Under the pieces are notes generated by a model. The model saw only the letters and a list, made by a program, of their open reading frames with translations, did not search any database and had not been told where the DNA came from. 64,000 nucleotides of DNA, taken from positions 62,001-126,000 of the forward strand of contig NZ_LN898211.1 in the NCBI RefSeq assembly GCF_001457795.1, in the 5' to 3' direction. The DNA comes from Olsenella massiliensis. Its GTDB lineage: Bacteria > Actinomycetota > Coriobacteriia > Coriobacteriales > Atopobiaceae. This document shows positions 8,684 through 17,596 of the stretch, one piece after another. The stretch's first letter is position 1. Every line of letters begins with the position of its first letter. Both the position numbers and the translations under genes were made by a program.

Positions 8684-11026
8684 ATGAAGAAGTTGAGAGA
8701 GGTGGGCAGGTCGGTCGTGCGCGTGGATGCGCGCGACAAGGTGACCGGTCGTGCCATGTACGCCGACGACCTCTGCCCCAAGCCGTGCCTTGAGGCGCGC
8801 ATCCTGCACGCGACGATAGGCAACGGACTCGTCAAGTCCATAGACGTCTCCAAGGCGCGCGAGGTGCCCGGCGTCGTCGCCGTGTACACCTGCTTCGACG
8901 TGCCCGACATCACCTATCCCGTGGCGGGGCATCCGTGGTACGCGGCGTCCAAGGCCGAAAAGCGCGACGTGGCCGACCGCAAGCTGCTCGATGCGCGCGT
9001 GCGTCTCTATGGCGACAACATCGCCGTCGTCGTGGCCGAGGACACCGTCGCCTGCGACAGGGGCCTCGCCAAGATCGAGGTCGAGTATGAGGAGTGGCCC
9101 GTCGTCTATGACCCCAAGGAGTCTCTCAAGGGCACCGAGCATCCCGTCCAGGACCGGAGGCCCGACAACCTCGTGGCCCACACGCTGGCCGAGACCAGCA
9201 AGGAGAAGCTCGCCGAGCTGGGCTATGCCAGCGTTGACGAGGCCCTTGCGGACCCGTGCCACCATCACGTCTCGATTCACGTCGAGAGCGCGGAGCAGTC
9301 CCAGGTGCACATCGAGACCTGCGTGTCCTTCTGCTACGGCGAGTCGGGCAGGATCGTCTGCGTCTCGTCCACCCAGATCCCCCACATCTGCCGCCGCGTC
9401 ATAGGCCAGGCGCTGGGCATCCCCTGGGGCGACGTCCGCGTGATCAAGCCCTACATCGGCGGCGGGTTCGGCACCAAGCAGGACATCCACTACGAGCCCC
9501 TCAACGCCTGGATCTGCCAGCAGCTGGGCGGCGCCTGCGTGCGCCTGGAGCTCAGCCGCGAGGAGCTGTTCTTTGCCACGAGCGGTCGCCAGCCCAAGAC
9601 GTTCGAGGTCGAGGCGACCGTCGATGACGACATGAACCTCCGCGCCCGCTCCATCCTGGCCTACTCCAACACGGGCGGCTACATTCACCACGGTCACGCC
9701 CTGGTGCTCAACTCGGTCAACTCCTTCCGCTGGCTGTACCACACGCAGGAGGACGTCATCCGCTGCGAGGCCTACACGGTCTACACCAACGGCCCCCACA
9801 CCGGTGCCATGCGCGCCTATGGCGTGCCCGAGGGCAACTGGGCCGCCGAGTGCCTCATGGGCGACATCGCCTATGACCGGGGGTGGGACGGCGTCGAGTT
9901 TCGCATGAAGAACGCCATCAGGCAGGGCTTCGTCGACGAGTTCTCGCCGGGCAACTACATCTCGTCGCGCAGCAACGGCCTGGCGGAGTGCGTCGAGAAG
10001 GGCAAGCGCTACATCGGCTGGGACGAGCACAAGGCGACCTACGCCAACGAGACGGGCCCGATTCGTCATGGCGTGGGCGTGTCCCTCTTCGTGTACAAGA
10101 CGGCCGTCGCCCCCTTCGCGCTCGAGACGGCCACGGCGTCCATGACGCTCAACCAGGACGGCTCCATCCAGCTCCAGATGGGCGCCACCGAGATCGGCCA
10201 GGGTGCCGACACCGTCTTCTCGCAGATGGCCGCCGAGGCCGTAGGCGTTGACACCGAGGACGTCCACATCGTCTCCCAGCAGGACACGGACGTCACGCCC
10301 TATGACTCCGGCGCCTACGCCTCGCGCCAGACCTACGTCTCGGGCACGGCGGTCAAGCAGACGGGCCAGGTGCTGCGCCAGAAGATCCTGGACTTTGCCC
10401 GCTTTCTGCACCCCGACGCCCAGGGCGAGCTTGACCTGCGCGACCACATGATCGTGGACGTGGTGGGCAACAAGGTCTGCGACCTTTGCGAGCTGGCGCT
10501 CGAGGCCTACTACAACATGGATCACAACGACCAGCTTCACGCCCACGAGACCGTCAACGTCCATACCAACGCCCTCGCCGTGGGCTGCACCTTCGCCGAG
10601 GTCACGGTGGACATGCCGCTGGGCCAGGTCACCGTCGACAGGATCATCAACGTGCAGGACAACGGTCGCCTCATCAACCCCAAGACCGTCGAGCAGCAGG
10701 TGCACGGCGGCATGTCGCAGTCCATCGGCTACGGGCTCTACGAGGAGCTGCTGGTGGACGAGAGGACGGGCCGCTGTCGCAACAACAACCTGCTCGACTA
10801 CAAGATTCCCACCACCATGGACCTGCCCGACCTCGAGGCGCAGTTTGTCGAGACGGACGAGCCCACCGCCCCCTACGGCAACAAGGCCGTGGGCGAGACG
10901 CCGACCATCTCCCCGGCGGCCGCCATCCGCGACGCCATCCTGGACGCGACGGGCGTCAAGTTCTACCACGAGCCGATGACCCCCCAGCGCCTCTTCGAGG
11001 GGTTCAGGAAGGAGGGACTCGTCTGA
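8684..11026 (+). CDS. xdhA: Xanthine dehydrogenase molybdopterin-binding subunit
   Basis: A 780-residue Mo-binding subunit of the xanthine dehydrogenase family (E. coli XdhA is 752 aa). The a/b hammerhead domain starts at VRVDARDKVTGRAMYADD near residue 12. Mo-cofactor contacts include GGGFGTKQDIHYE, GAMRAYGVPEG and a C-terminal GNKAVGETPTISPAA, where the Glu is the expected catalytic base. AAGGGGTGAG precedes the ATG. The stop overlaps the next start (TGATG), followed by the FAD and Fe-S subunits, so this is a three-subunit enzyme separate from the fused one at the left of the window. Hydroxylation of hypoxanthine or xanthine is the likely reaction. Confidence 0.92.
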   Translation: MKKLREVGRSVVRVDARDKVTGRAMYADDLCPKPCLEARILHATIGNGLVKSIDVSKAREVPGVVAVYTCFDVPDITYPVAGHPWYAASKAEKRDVADRKLLDARVRLYGDNIAVVVAEDTVACDRGLAKIEVEYEEWPVVYDPKESLKGTEHPVQDRRPDNLVAHTLAETSKEKLAELGYASVDEALADPCHHHVSIHVESAEQSQVHIETCVSFCYGESGRIVCVSSTQIPHICRRVIGQALGIPWGDVRVIKPYIGGGFGTKQDIHYEPLNAWICQQLGGACVRLELSREELFFATSGRQPKTFEVEATVDDDMNLRARSILAYSNTGGYIHHGHALVLNSVNSFRWLYHTQEDVIRCEAYTVYTNGPHTGAMRAYGVPEGNWAAECLMGDIAYDRGWDGVEFRMKNAIRQGFVDEFSPGNYISSRSNGLAECVEKGKRYIGWDEHKATYANETGPIRHGVGVSLFVYKTAVAPFALETATASMTLNQDGSIQLQMGATEIGQGADTVFSQMAAEAVGVDTEDVHIVSQQDTDVTPYDSGAYASRQTYVSGTAVKQTGQVLRQKILDFARFLHPDAQGELDLRDHMIVDVVGNKVCDLCELALEAYYNMDHNDQLHAHETVNVHTNALAVGCTFAEVTVDMPLGQVTVDRIINVQDNGRLINPKTVEQQVHGGMSQSIGYGLYEELLVDERTGRCRNNNLLDYKIPTTMDLPDLEAQFVETDEPTAPYGNKAVGETPTISPAAAIRDAILDATGVKFYHEPMTPQRLFEGFRKEGLV

Positions 11027-11907
11027 TGTACGACATCGAGTACCTGCACGAGGCCACGAGCGTCGAGGACGCCGTCCAGGTCCTGGCCCGCGACTCCCAG
11101 GCTCGCGTCATCGCCGGCGGCACCGACCTTCTGGTCAAGAACCGCGACGGCAAGTTTCCCGCCGCCCACCTCGTCTCGATCCATGAGCTTCACGACGAGC
11201 TCGACGGCGTCACGCTGGCCGACGACGGCACCGTCGAGATCGGCCCCATCACCTGGTTCCATCATGTGACCACGAGCCCCGTCATCCAGGCGACGGTCCC
11301 CACGCTGGGCGACGCCTGCGACACCCCCGGCGGCCCGCAGCTGCGCGTCTCGGGCACGATCGGCGGCAACGTGTGCAACGCGGCCACCTCGGCCGACACC
11401 GCCTCCACGCTGTATGCCTACGGCGCCCTGCTGGACGTGAGGAGCGTCCGCGGCGAGCGCACGATCCCCATCGAGGAGTGGTATGCCGGGCCCGGCAAAT
11501 CAACGCTGGCCCAGGACGAGCTGCTTGTGAGGATTCGGATCCCCAAGGACCACTATGAGGGGTTCACGGGCCACTACTTCAAGTACGGCAAGCGGCGCGC
11601 GCTTGAGATCGCGACGTTGGGCTGCTGCTGCCTCGTCAAGCTCTCCGCCGACAAGACGCTGGTGGACGACATCCGCCTCGCCTTTGGCGTCGCCGGCCCC
11701 ACGCCCCTGCGCGCCCTCAAGGCCGAGGAGGCCGTCCGCGGCCTGCCCCTCGCAAAGGCCGTGGAGGCGATAGGGGCGCTGGCTCAGGCCGACACCCATC
11801 CCCGTGACAGCTGGCGCGCCTCCAAGGCGTTTCGCCTGCAGCTGATCGGCGAGATGTCCAGGCGCTCGTTGGTGGCGGCGGCGCGCAAGGGAGGGGCGAC
11901 GCTATGA
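11026..11907 (+). CDS. xdhB: Xanthine dehydrogenase FAD-binding subunit
   Basis: A 293-residue subunit of the CO-dehydrogenase/xanthine-dehydrogenase FAD family. VIAGGTDLLVKNRDG (near residue 28) is the FAD pyrophosphate loop, and LRVSGTIGGNVCNAATSAD near residue 105 is the second FAD contact. It passes electrons from the Fe-S subunit to an acceptor. The start overlaps the stop of the Mo subunit by one base and its own stop lies inside the start region of the Fe-S subunit, so all three are translationally coupled. Confidence 0.93.
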   Translation: MYDIEYLHEATSVEDAVQVLARDSQARVIAGGTDLLVKNRDGKFPAAHLVSIHELHDELDGVTLADDGTVEIGPITWFHHVTTSPVIQATVPTLGDACDTPGGPQLRVSGTIGGNVCNAATSADTASTLYAYGALLDVRSVRGERTIPIEEWYAGPGKSTLAQDELLVRIRIPKDHYEGFTGHYFKYGKRRALEIATLGCCCLVKLSADKTLVDDIRLAFGVAGPTPLRALKAEEAVRGLPLAKAVEAIGALAQADTHPRDSWRASKAFRLQLIGEMSRRSLVAAARKGGATL

Positions 11908-12416
11908 TGGACATGAGAATTCTCACGTGCACGGTCAACGGCAAGAAGGTCCAGGTGGGCTACGACCCCCGCGAGTCCCTGCTTGACACGTTGCGCAACC
12001 GCCTTCATCTTACGAGCGTCAAGCGAGGCTGCGAGGTGGGGGAGTGCGGCGCCTGCACCGTCCTCGTGGACGGCGTCGCCACCGACACCTGCCTCTATCT
12101 GACGCAATGGGCGCAGGGCAAGGACATCCTCACGGTGGAGGGCCTCGCCGCCCCTGACGGGACGCTCGACCCCGTGCAGCAGGCCTTCGTGGACGAGTTT
12201 GCCGTCCAGTGCGGCTTCTGCATACCTGGGCTCATCATGAGCACGGAGGAGATCGTCCGCACGGGCAGGACGTACAGCCGCGACGAGCTGCGCAAGCTCC
12301 TCTCGGGCCATCTGTGCCGCTGCACCGGCTACCAGGACGTCATGAACGCCGTCGAGAAGGCCGTCAACTGGTGCGTCGAGCACGGATACTCAGACCAGGC
12401 CGGTGCTCGGGCCTAG
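11904..12416 (+). CDS. xdhC: Xanthine dehydrogenase [2Fe-2S] subunit
   Basis: A 170-residue subunit with two [2Fe-2S] domains. The plant-type cluster is in CEVGECGACTVLVDG, with a further Cys in DTCLYL. The helical-domain cluster is CGFCIPG...CRCTGY. Length and motifs match E. coli XdhC (159 aa). ATG occurs at 11904 and again at 11907; the first overlaps the FAD-subunit stop. It shuttles electrons from the Mo centre to FAD. Confidence 0.93.
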   Translation: MMDMRILTCTVNGKKVQVGYDPRESLLDTLRNRLHLTSVKRGCEVGECGACTVLVDGVATDTCLYLTQWAQGKDILTVEGLAAPDGTLDPVQQAFVDEFAVQCGFCIPGLIMSTEEIVRTGRTYSRDELRKLLSGHLCRCTGYQDVMNAVEKAVNWCVEHGYSDQAGARA

Positions 12417-12495
12417 CTGGCAGGGTCAGGCGCCTCCTCGCGGAGCGTCCGCGTCGCGGGAGGGTCGGTCGGCGTTGACAGGAAAGGACCGCATC

Positions 12496-14328
12496 GTGCG
12501 CAACACGTTCTGCAAGATGCCCCTATGGGAGTGCAATCGAACCCTCATCAAGGTGGCCCAGGGGCAACAGCCTGCCGACCTCGTGATTCGCCATGCGCGG
12601 CTCGTGAGCGTCACGACTCACGAGGTTCTGGAGGACACGGACGTCGCCATCGCGTGCGGCCGCGTCGCCTACCTGGGCATTGCCCCGCACACCGCAGAGC
12701 ATTGCATCGGCGAGGGCACCACGGTCATCGACGCCGCCGGCTCCTTTGTGGCTCCCGGCTTCATGGACGGGCACGTTCATGTGGAGAGCTCCATGGTGGG
12801 CGTGGACGAGTACGCCCGCGCGGTCGTGCCTCACGGAACGACGGGCATCTATTGGGACCCCCACGAGCTCTGCAACGTCACGGGTCTTGAGGGCGTGGCC
12901 GAGGTCATCAAGGTCGCCGAGAGCGTGCCCCTGAAGGCCATGGTCACCACGCCGTCCTGCGTCCCCGCCGTTCCCGGCTTCGAGGACACCGGCGCAAAGG
13001 TCACGGTGGACGGCGTCAGAGCGTCCATGGGCTGGGACGCCGTCGTGGGGCTGGGCGAGATGATGAACTACCCCGGCATCCTCTCCTGCCAGGACGACGT
13101 CGTCCAGGAGGTCAACGAGACCCTCAGGAGCGGACGTAGCGTCACCGGTCACTACAGCGTCTGCGAGACCGACCGCGGCCTCAACGCCTATGTGGCCTCG
13201 GGCGTCTCGTCCTGCCACGAGTCCGTCCGCGCCGAGGACGTCCTGGCCAAGCTGCGTCTGGGCATGTGCGCCCAGATTCGCGAGGGGTCCGCCTGGCAGA
13301 ACCTGCACGACCTGGCCCCCGCCGTGGCGGACGGCTCGATCGACACGCGCCTATGCAACCTCGTCTCGGACGACAACCACCCCAACACGCTTGTCACAGA
13401 AGGCCATCTCGACCGCATCCTGCGCATGGCCGTGCGCGAGGGCATCGATCCCGTCACGGCCATCCAGATGGTCACGATCAACGTCGCCACCTACTTCCAG
13501 ATGGGCGCGGACATGGGCTCCATCACGCCCGGAAAATGCGCGGACCTCGTCTTCATCGAGGACCTCAAGGATTTTCGCGTCACGCGCACCGTCATTGACG
13601 GCGAGGTCGTCGCCGAGGACGGGGCGGCCCTCTTCGAGGCGGGCGGGCATCCCTATCCCGCCTGGATGTGCGACACCATGCATGTTGCGGCGGACATCAG
13701 CGAGAAGGCCTTCGTCATCCCGGCGACCGACGAGGACGGCCATGCGCTCAAGGGCGACACGGCCCTCGTGCGGGCCATGGTCGTGTCGCCCGGGTCCACG
13801 ATCACCGAGCAGGTGCGCGTCGAGGTGCCCGTCAAGGACGGCGCGCTCACGGCCGACCCGGCGCAGGACCTGCTCAAGGCCTTCGTCTTTGAGCGCCACC
13901 ACGCCACCGGCAGCTTTGCCTACGGGTTCGTGCGGGGGTTTGGCATCCATGGCGCGCTTGCGCAGACCGTCGCCCATGACGCCCACAACCTCCTGGTCGT
14001 GGGCGACAACGACGCCGACATGGCCCTGGCGGCCCGCACGCTCGTCGAGGCGGGCGGCGGCGAGGTCGCCGTTCAGGACGGGAAGGTCCTGGGCCTGGTG
14101 AGGCTCCCCATCTGCGGCCTCATGAGCCCCGAGCGCGTGGAGAGGGTGGCCGCCGACGTGGATGCGATCGAGGGCGCGTGGGCGGACATGGGCTGCACCA
14201 TGCCCTCGCCATTCATGACGATGGGCCTGCTGTCGCTGGCGTGCATTCCCAGCCTGCGCCTGACCAACCGCGGCTACGTGAACACTGACAGCTTTCGGCT
14301 TGAGCCCGTGCTGGTGCGGGACGAGTAG
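12496..14328 (+). CDS. ade: Adenine deaminase
   Basis: A 610-residue amidohydrolase of the bacterial adenine deaminase family (E. coli Ade 588 aa). It converts adenine to hypoxanthine plus ammonia, which feeds the xanthine dehydrogenases just upstream. Seen are GFMDGHVHVESSM (metal-binding HxH, near residue 92), VSDDNHPNTL and the C-terminal HDAHNLLVVGDND. The start is taken as GTG 12496 because AGGAAAGGA lies 7 nt upstream; the longer frame to 12403 overlaps xdhC. The gene ends facing the next one, which runs on the other strand. Confidence 0.92.
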   Translation: MRNTFCKMPLWECNRTLIKVAQGQQPADLVIRHARLVSVTTHEVLEDTDVAIACGRVAYLGIAPHTAEHCIGEGTTVIDAAGSFVAPGFMDGHVHVESSMVGVDEYARAVVPHGTTGIYWDPHELCNVTGLEGVAEVIKVAESVPLKAMVTTPSCVPAVPGFEDTGAKVTVDGVRASMGWDAVVGLGEMMNYPGILSCQDDVVQEVNETLRSGRSVTGHYSVCETDRGLNAYVASGVSSCHESVRAEDVLAKLRLGMCAQIREGSAWQNLHDLAPAVADGSIDTRLCNLVSDDNHPNTLVTEGHLDRILRMAVREGIDPVTAIQMVTINVATYFQMGADMGSITPGKCADLVFIEDLKDFRVTRTVIDGEVVAEDGAALFEAGGHPYPAWMCDTMHVAADISEKAFVIPATDEDGHALKGDTALVRAMVVSPGSTITEQVRVEVPVKDGALTADPAQDLLKAFVFERHHATGSFAYGFVRGFGIHGALAQTVAHDAHNLLVVGDNDADMALAARTLVEAGGGEVAVQDGKVLGLVRLPICGLMSPERVERVAADVDAIEGAWADMGCTMPSPFMTMGLLSLACIPSLRLTNRGYVNTDSFRLEPVLVRDE

Positions 14329-14344
14329 GGCGGGCCCGTCTCGC

Positions 14345-14369
14345 GACCCTCGGCCACGGGGCCGGGGTC
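14345..14369. terminator. GC hairpin between convergent genes
   Basis: GACCC-CGGCC pairs with GGCCG-GGGTC around a short loop, between the end of adenine deaminase and the end of the opposing hypothetical gene. There is no clear T run, so termination is only suggested by position. Confidence 0.3.
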
Positions 14370-14847
14370 ACCAGCTGATGATGATGGTGCTGTCGTCGCG
14401 ATGGGCGTTGCCGCCCTCGGCGTCGATCGAGGCCTCGGTCCCCGTCCGGACCTCAAAGCCCAGGCGTCGCAGGGTGCGGATGAAATGCACCAGCTGTGCG
14501 TTGTACTCGTTGAGCAGGCGCATCTGCTGCAGGGGGCTGATGAGCGTCTGCTCGCGCCCGTAGATGATGTCGCTCATGGCGTCGGCCACGCGCATGTTGC
14601 TGTTGGCCAGCAGGTCGTTGTAGAAGGAGTTGCCGCTTCCCTGGCCGTCGTTCTCGCCGGGGGCAAACTTCACGGTGAGCGATCGGCGCCCGTACGTCGC
14701 ATACATGCGCACGCGGGTGTTCGTCTGCCCGACGGCGTTTTTCATGGCCCACTTCAGGGCGTTGCCCGAGAGCGTGTCGGCCTCCGCGACCTCGCGGCCG
14801 GGCTGGGCCGCCTCGGCGATCTGGGCCGCCTCTTCCGCCTTGATCAT
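14368..14847 (-). CDS. Conserved-looking hypothetical protein (159 aa)
   Basis: Family not recognised. The protein has an acidic, Ala/Glu-rich N-terminus (residues 1-25), a middle with MYATYGRRSLTVKF and a C-terminal helical part LLNEYNAQLVHFIRTL, then a Thr/Ser-rich end. There is no signal peptide, membrane segment or Cys cluster, so it should be a small soluble cytoplasmic protein. The ATG at 14847 is preceded on the minus strand by AAAGGA at a good distance; the longer open frame to 15282 is probably not translated. It lies between adenine deaminase and the double-cubane protein, on the same strand as the latter and about 190 bp downstream, so it may share its transcript. Confidence 0.7.
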   Translation of the reverse strand: MIKAEEAAQIAEAAQPGREVAEADTLSGNALKWAMKNAVGQTNTRVRMYATYGRRSLTVKFAPGENDGQGSGNSFYNDLLANSNMRVADAMSDIIYGREQTLISPLQQMRLLNEYNAQLVHFIRTLRRLGFEVRTGTEASIDAEGGNAHRDDSTIIISW

Positions 14848-15035
14848 GCCTGTCCTTTCGTCGTGGCAGCGAGGGGGTCGCAGCCCGACGGGGGGCTGCG
14901 ACCGTTCGTCGTCGTCCGCTAGCATACGACATCTTACGCGGCGCGACTCGACATGACGGGGCCGCCCGACACGCGACGACGCGTCCCAGGCGGCCCTGAC
15001 CTCGCTTTGCGCCGCCGTGCGTGGCGGCGGCGTCC

Positions 15036-16328
15036 CTACAGCATCTCGATGAAGGCCTCGACGCGGGTCTTCAGCTGCCCCTCGTCCTGCCCCGAGTAGT
15101 CGGTCGTTATGTGCATGAAGGGGATGCCCGCCTTTTCTGCGGCCTCCTCCATGCCAAAGGACTCCTGCTCGTAGATCGTGCAAAACTGCAGCGCGCAGTC
15201 GATGATGCCGTCCGCGTGCAGCTCCTTGGCCATGCGCACGACGTCCTCCTCGCGCCCGTGGTTGGGCGTGAAGATGGCGCACTGGATGTTGAGGTAGCGG
15301 TCCGCGATGTCATCGAGCATCTCGTCCACGGTGGCGCCCGTCTCGGGCACCAGGTCCTTGTAGTAGCGGCTGCCCGTGCAGTACTCCTCGCCCACGACGA
15401 CGGCCCCAGCCTTCTCGATCATGTTGAAGAGCTTCCAGTTGGGCACGGCCATGGGCGTGCCCGTGTAGAGGATGCGCTTGGCGCCCTTGGGGGCGACGCC
15501 CTCGCCGTCCTTGACCCTGCCCTCGCACTCGGCCGCCATCTCGTTGATGGCGCCGGTGAGGCGCGCGGAGTCGTCCATGAAGGCCGCCTGCACGGTGAGC
15601 AGCGAGTCAAGGCCCGAGATGGGCGTGGGGTCCGCGGCGCGCGTGGCCGAGAGGCGCTGGAGGGCCCGGCGCTTGTCGTTGGCGAGCTTGATGGCGGCGC
15701 GCAGGCTCTCGGCCGTGATCTTCTGGCCGGTCTCCTGCTCGATGCGCGCGGCGAGACGGCGCAGCTCGTTGCGCCACATCTGCCGGGTCTCGTCGGTGCG
15801 CACGTGCGGCACGTCTATGACGAAGGTGTTCTTGAGCTTGCCAAACTGCTCATAGGCCTTCTTCTTGCCGTCGCAGGTGTTCTCTCCAACCACCAGGTCG
15901 GCGCTCTCGATGTAGGGGCACACCCTTCCCAGCTTGAAGCCCATGAAGCCCTTGATGAGCGGGCAGGTGTTGCGCGGGACGTGCTTCTCGGCCTCGGCGG
16001 GGGCCCAGTCGGCGCCGGCGCACAGCCCCACCTCGACGGCTCCTGCGGCGGTGATGATCTCCTCGGGAACGTAGAGGCAGAAGCTGCCGATGACCTTCTT
16101 GGGCCGGGGCGAGCCGTCGCCCTGGGGGTCAACGAGCTCGCGAATGCGTCCCGAGTGCAGGTTGGTGGCCACGCCGTCAAGGTAGGCGGTGGACGCGGGA
16201 CGGTTTTCCTGCGTGAGGTACATGCTGCTGTACATCTGCCCGACGGCCTCAAGCAGGCCGTCATGCGCCTCGACGTCCATGTCAAGGCCCTCCCACATGC
16301 TTCGGTAGTCGTAGTCCTGCTCGCTCAT
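15036..16328 (-). CDS. 2-hydroxyacyl-CoA dehydratase / double-cubane-cluster-type reductase subunit
   Basis: A 430-residue member of the HgdB/BcrB/YjiM family. Clustered cysteines at 84, 103, 122, 137 and 152, with PEEIITAAGAVEV, NTCPLIKG and GENTCDGKKKAYE, match the Fe-S-binding core. More cysteines occur in EEYCTG and DCALQFC. Classical dehydratases and benzoyl-CoA reductases use two different subunits. A single gene beside an activator instead fits the homodimeric double-cubane-cluster proteins, which use ATP-driven electrons for very difficult reductions. ATG 16328 is preceded by GAGGAG; the upstream extension to 16427 is unlikely. It is divergent from its activator gene over a shared palindromic site. 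The substrate is unknown. Confidence 0.88.
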   Translation of the reverse strand: MSEQDYDYRSMWEGLDMDVEAHDGLLEAVGQMYSSMYLTQENRPASTAYLDGVATNLHSGRIRELVDPQGDGSPRPKKVIGSFCLYVPEEIITAAGAVEVGLCAGADWAPAEAEKHVPRNTCPLIKGFMGFKLGRVCPYIESADLVVGENTCDGKKKAYEQFGKLKNTFVIDVPHVRTDETRQMWRNELRRLAARIEQETGQKITAESLRAAIKLANDKRRALQRLSATRAADPTPISGLDSLLTVQAAFMDDSARLTGAINEMAAECEGRVKDGEGVAPKGAKRILYTGTPMAVPNWKLFNMIEKAGAVVVGEEYCTGSRYYKDLVPETGATVDEMLDDIADRYLNIQCAIFTPNHGREEDVVRMAKELHADGIIDCALQFCTIYEQESFGMEEAAEKAGIPFMHITTDYSGQDEGQLKTRVEAFIEML

Positions 16329-16428
16329 GACGCTCCTCTCCCGTGCCATCCTCTCCCGCGCGGCCCTCTTCCGCGCAGGCGACGTTCCGTCGGCCGTCGG
16401 CCGTCGGCCCGTCCACCGACGCCGCACC

Positions 16429-16450
16429 GCTATAGCTCACGAACTATAAC
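16429..16450. promoter_or_regulatory. Palindromic operator, copy 1 (double-cubane pair)
   Basis: GCTATAGCT-cacg-AACTATAAC, an inverted repeat with 9-bp arms (7 of 9 paired) and a 4-bp spacer, between the two divergent genes. A TATAAT box at 16464-16469 for the activator gene lies just downstream, so the site covers its -35 region. The same site, with perfect arms, is found at 32011-32032 between yqeC and yedF. Confidence 0.65.
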
Positions 16451-16517
16451 GATGGGTGGGTCGTATAATTACAAAAAATAAGGTTAAAAAACAAACGATT
16501 CGTTAGACGGGGGCATC

Positions 16518-17261
16518 ATGCAGGCGATTGGAATCGACGTCGGCTCGACGGCCACGAAGCTCGCAATCGTGCGGGACGGCGAGCTGAGATTTACCCACGT
16601 CATGCCCACCGGCTTCAGCGGGGCGCAGGCGGCCGAGACGGCGCGGTCGCTCCTTCTCGAGCGGGGTCTCCTCACGCGGGACGCCCGCGTCGTGGCGACG
16701 GGGTACGGGCGCGTCGCCGTTCCCTACGCCGACAAGGTCGTCACGGAGATCGGCTGCCACGGCAGGGGGTCCGCTTACCTCTTTGGGCCCGACGGCGTGG
16801 TCGTTGACGTGGGCGGCCAGGACACCAAGGTCATCCAGCTGGCGGACGGGCGCGTCAGGCGCTTTGTGATGAACGACAAGTGCTCCGCCGGGACGGGCAA
16901 GTTCCTCGAGGTCATGGCCACGCGCATGGGGGTCACCCAGGAGCGCCTGAGCGAGCTTGCGGCACGGGGAGAGGGCGCGACCATCTCGAGCATGTGCACG
17001 GTCTTTGCCGAGTCCGAGGTCATCTCGCTCGTGGGTCGCGGCGAGCCTCTGGAGAATATAGCCCATGCGGTCATCGAGTCGGTCGCGGGCCGCGTCGCGG
17101 CGCTGGCCCGTCAGCTTGACGGAAGCCCGCGTCTGCTCACCGGGGGCCTGTGCGACAACGCCTACGTGGTCGCGCGCATCGGTGCGGCCCTGGGCTGCGA
17201 GTTGCGCACCTGCCCCGAGGCACGCTTCGCCGGGGCCATCGGCGCCGCCATGCTCGCCTAG
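16518..17261 (+). CDS. ATP-dependent [4Fe-4S] activator of the double-cubane protein (BadF/BadG/BcrA/BcrD family)
   Basis: A 247-residue ASKHA-fold ATPase. GIDVGSTATKLA (residues 5-16) is the phosphate-1 motif and VVVDVGGQDTKVI (near 95) the second. C122 in NDKCSAGTGKF and C160 in SSMCTVFAESEV are placed like the two cysteines that bridge one [4Fe-4S] cluster across the dimer in HgdC. The protein uses ATP hydrolysis to push one low-potential electron into its partner. GGGGG lies before ATG 16518 and TATAAT at 16464. It faces the partner gene across 190 bp that contain the palindromic operator. Confidence 0.93.
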   Translation: MQAIGIDVGSTATKLAIVRDGELRFTHVMPTGFSGAQAAETARSLLLERGLLTRDARVVATGYGRVAVPYADKVVTEIGCHGRGSAYLFGPDGVVVDVGGQDTKVIQLADGRVRRFVMNDKCSAGTGKFLEVMATRMGVTQERLSELAARGEGATISSMCTVFAESEVISLVGRGEPLENIAHAVIESVAGRVAALARQLDGSPRLLTGGLCDNAYVVARIGAALGCELRTCPEARFAGAIGAAMLA

Positions 17262-17486
17262 ATCGCCCGCGCCCAGGCGTCGTTTGGCGGCGGACCATAC
17301 GCATGAGCACGACCCGCGTGCCGCGGCGTCATGCGGTCCGCGGCGTCACGCAAGACGGCATCCCCCGCTCCCGCGCAGGGCAAGCTCTTCCTGCGCCATG
17401 TGAGACGGCATCCTCTCTCCCCATGCGGCAGCTGAACCGTTCGGCGCCAAGTACCTACCCTTTGCGCGCACAGTTCGTGAACCCCC

Positions 17487-17558
17487 TTGCGCCCCGGATC
17501 TCAGGGCGTATATTGGAAGAGCCAAACAAAAAGTTTGACTTACGAACATAAAGTAAGT
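17487..17558 (+). promoter_or_regulatory. Promoter and inverted repeats upstream of ygeX
   Basis: TTGCGC (17487-17492) and TATATT (17509-17514) are spaced by 16 bp. Just downstream lie CAAAC-N5-GTTTG (17523-17537) and ACTTAC-N9-GTAAGT (17538-17558), possible operator sites at or after the start of transcription. The rest of the 335-bp gap (17262-17486) shows nothing recognisable. Confidence 0.5.
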
Positions 17559-17596
17559 TATTCAAGGTCGGCAGCTATCTTGAAGGGGGAATGGCA

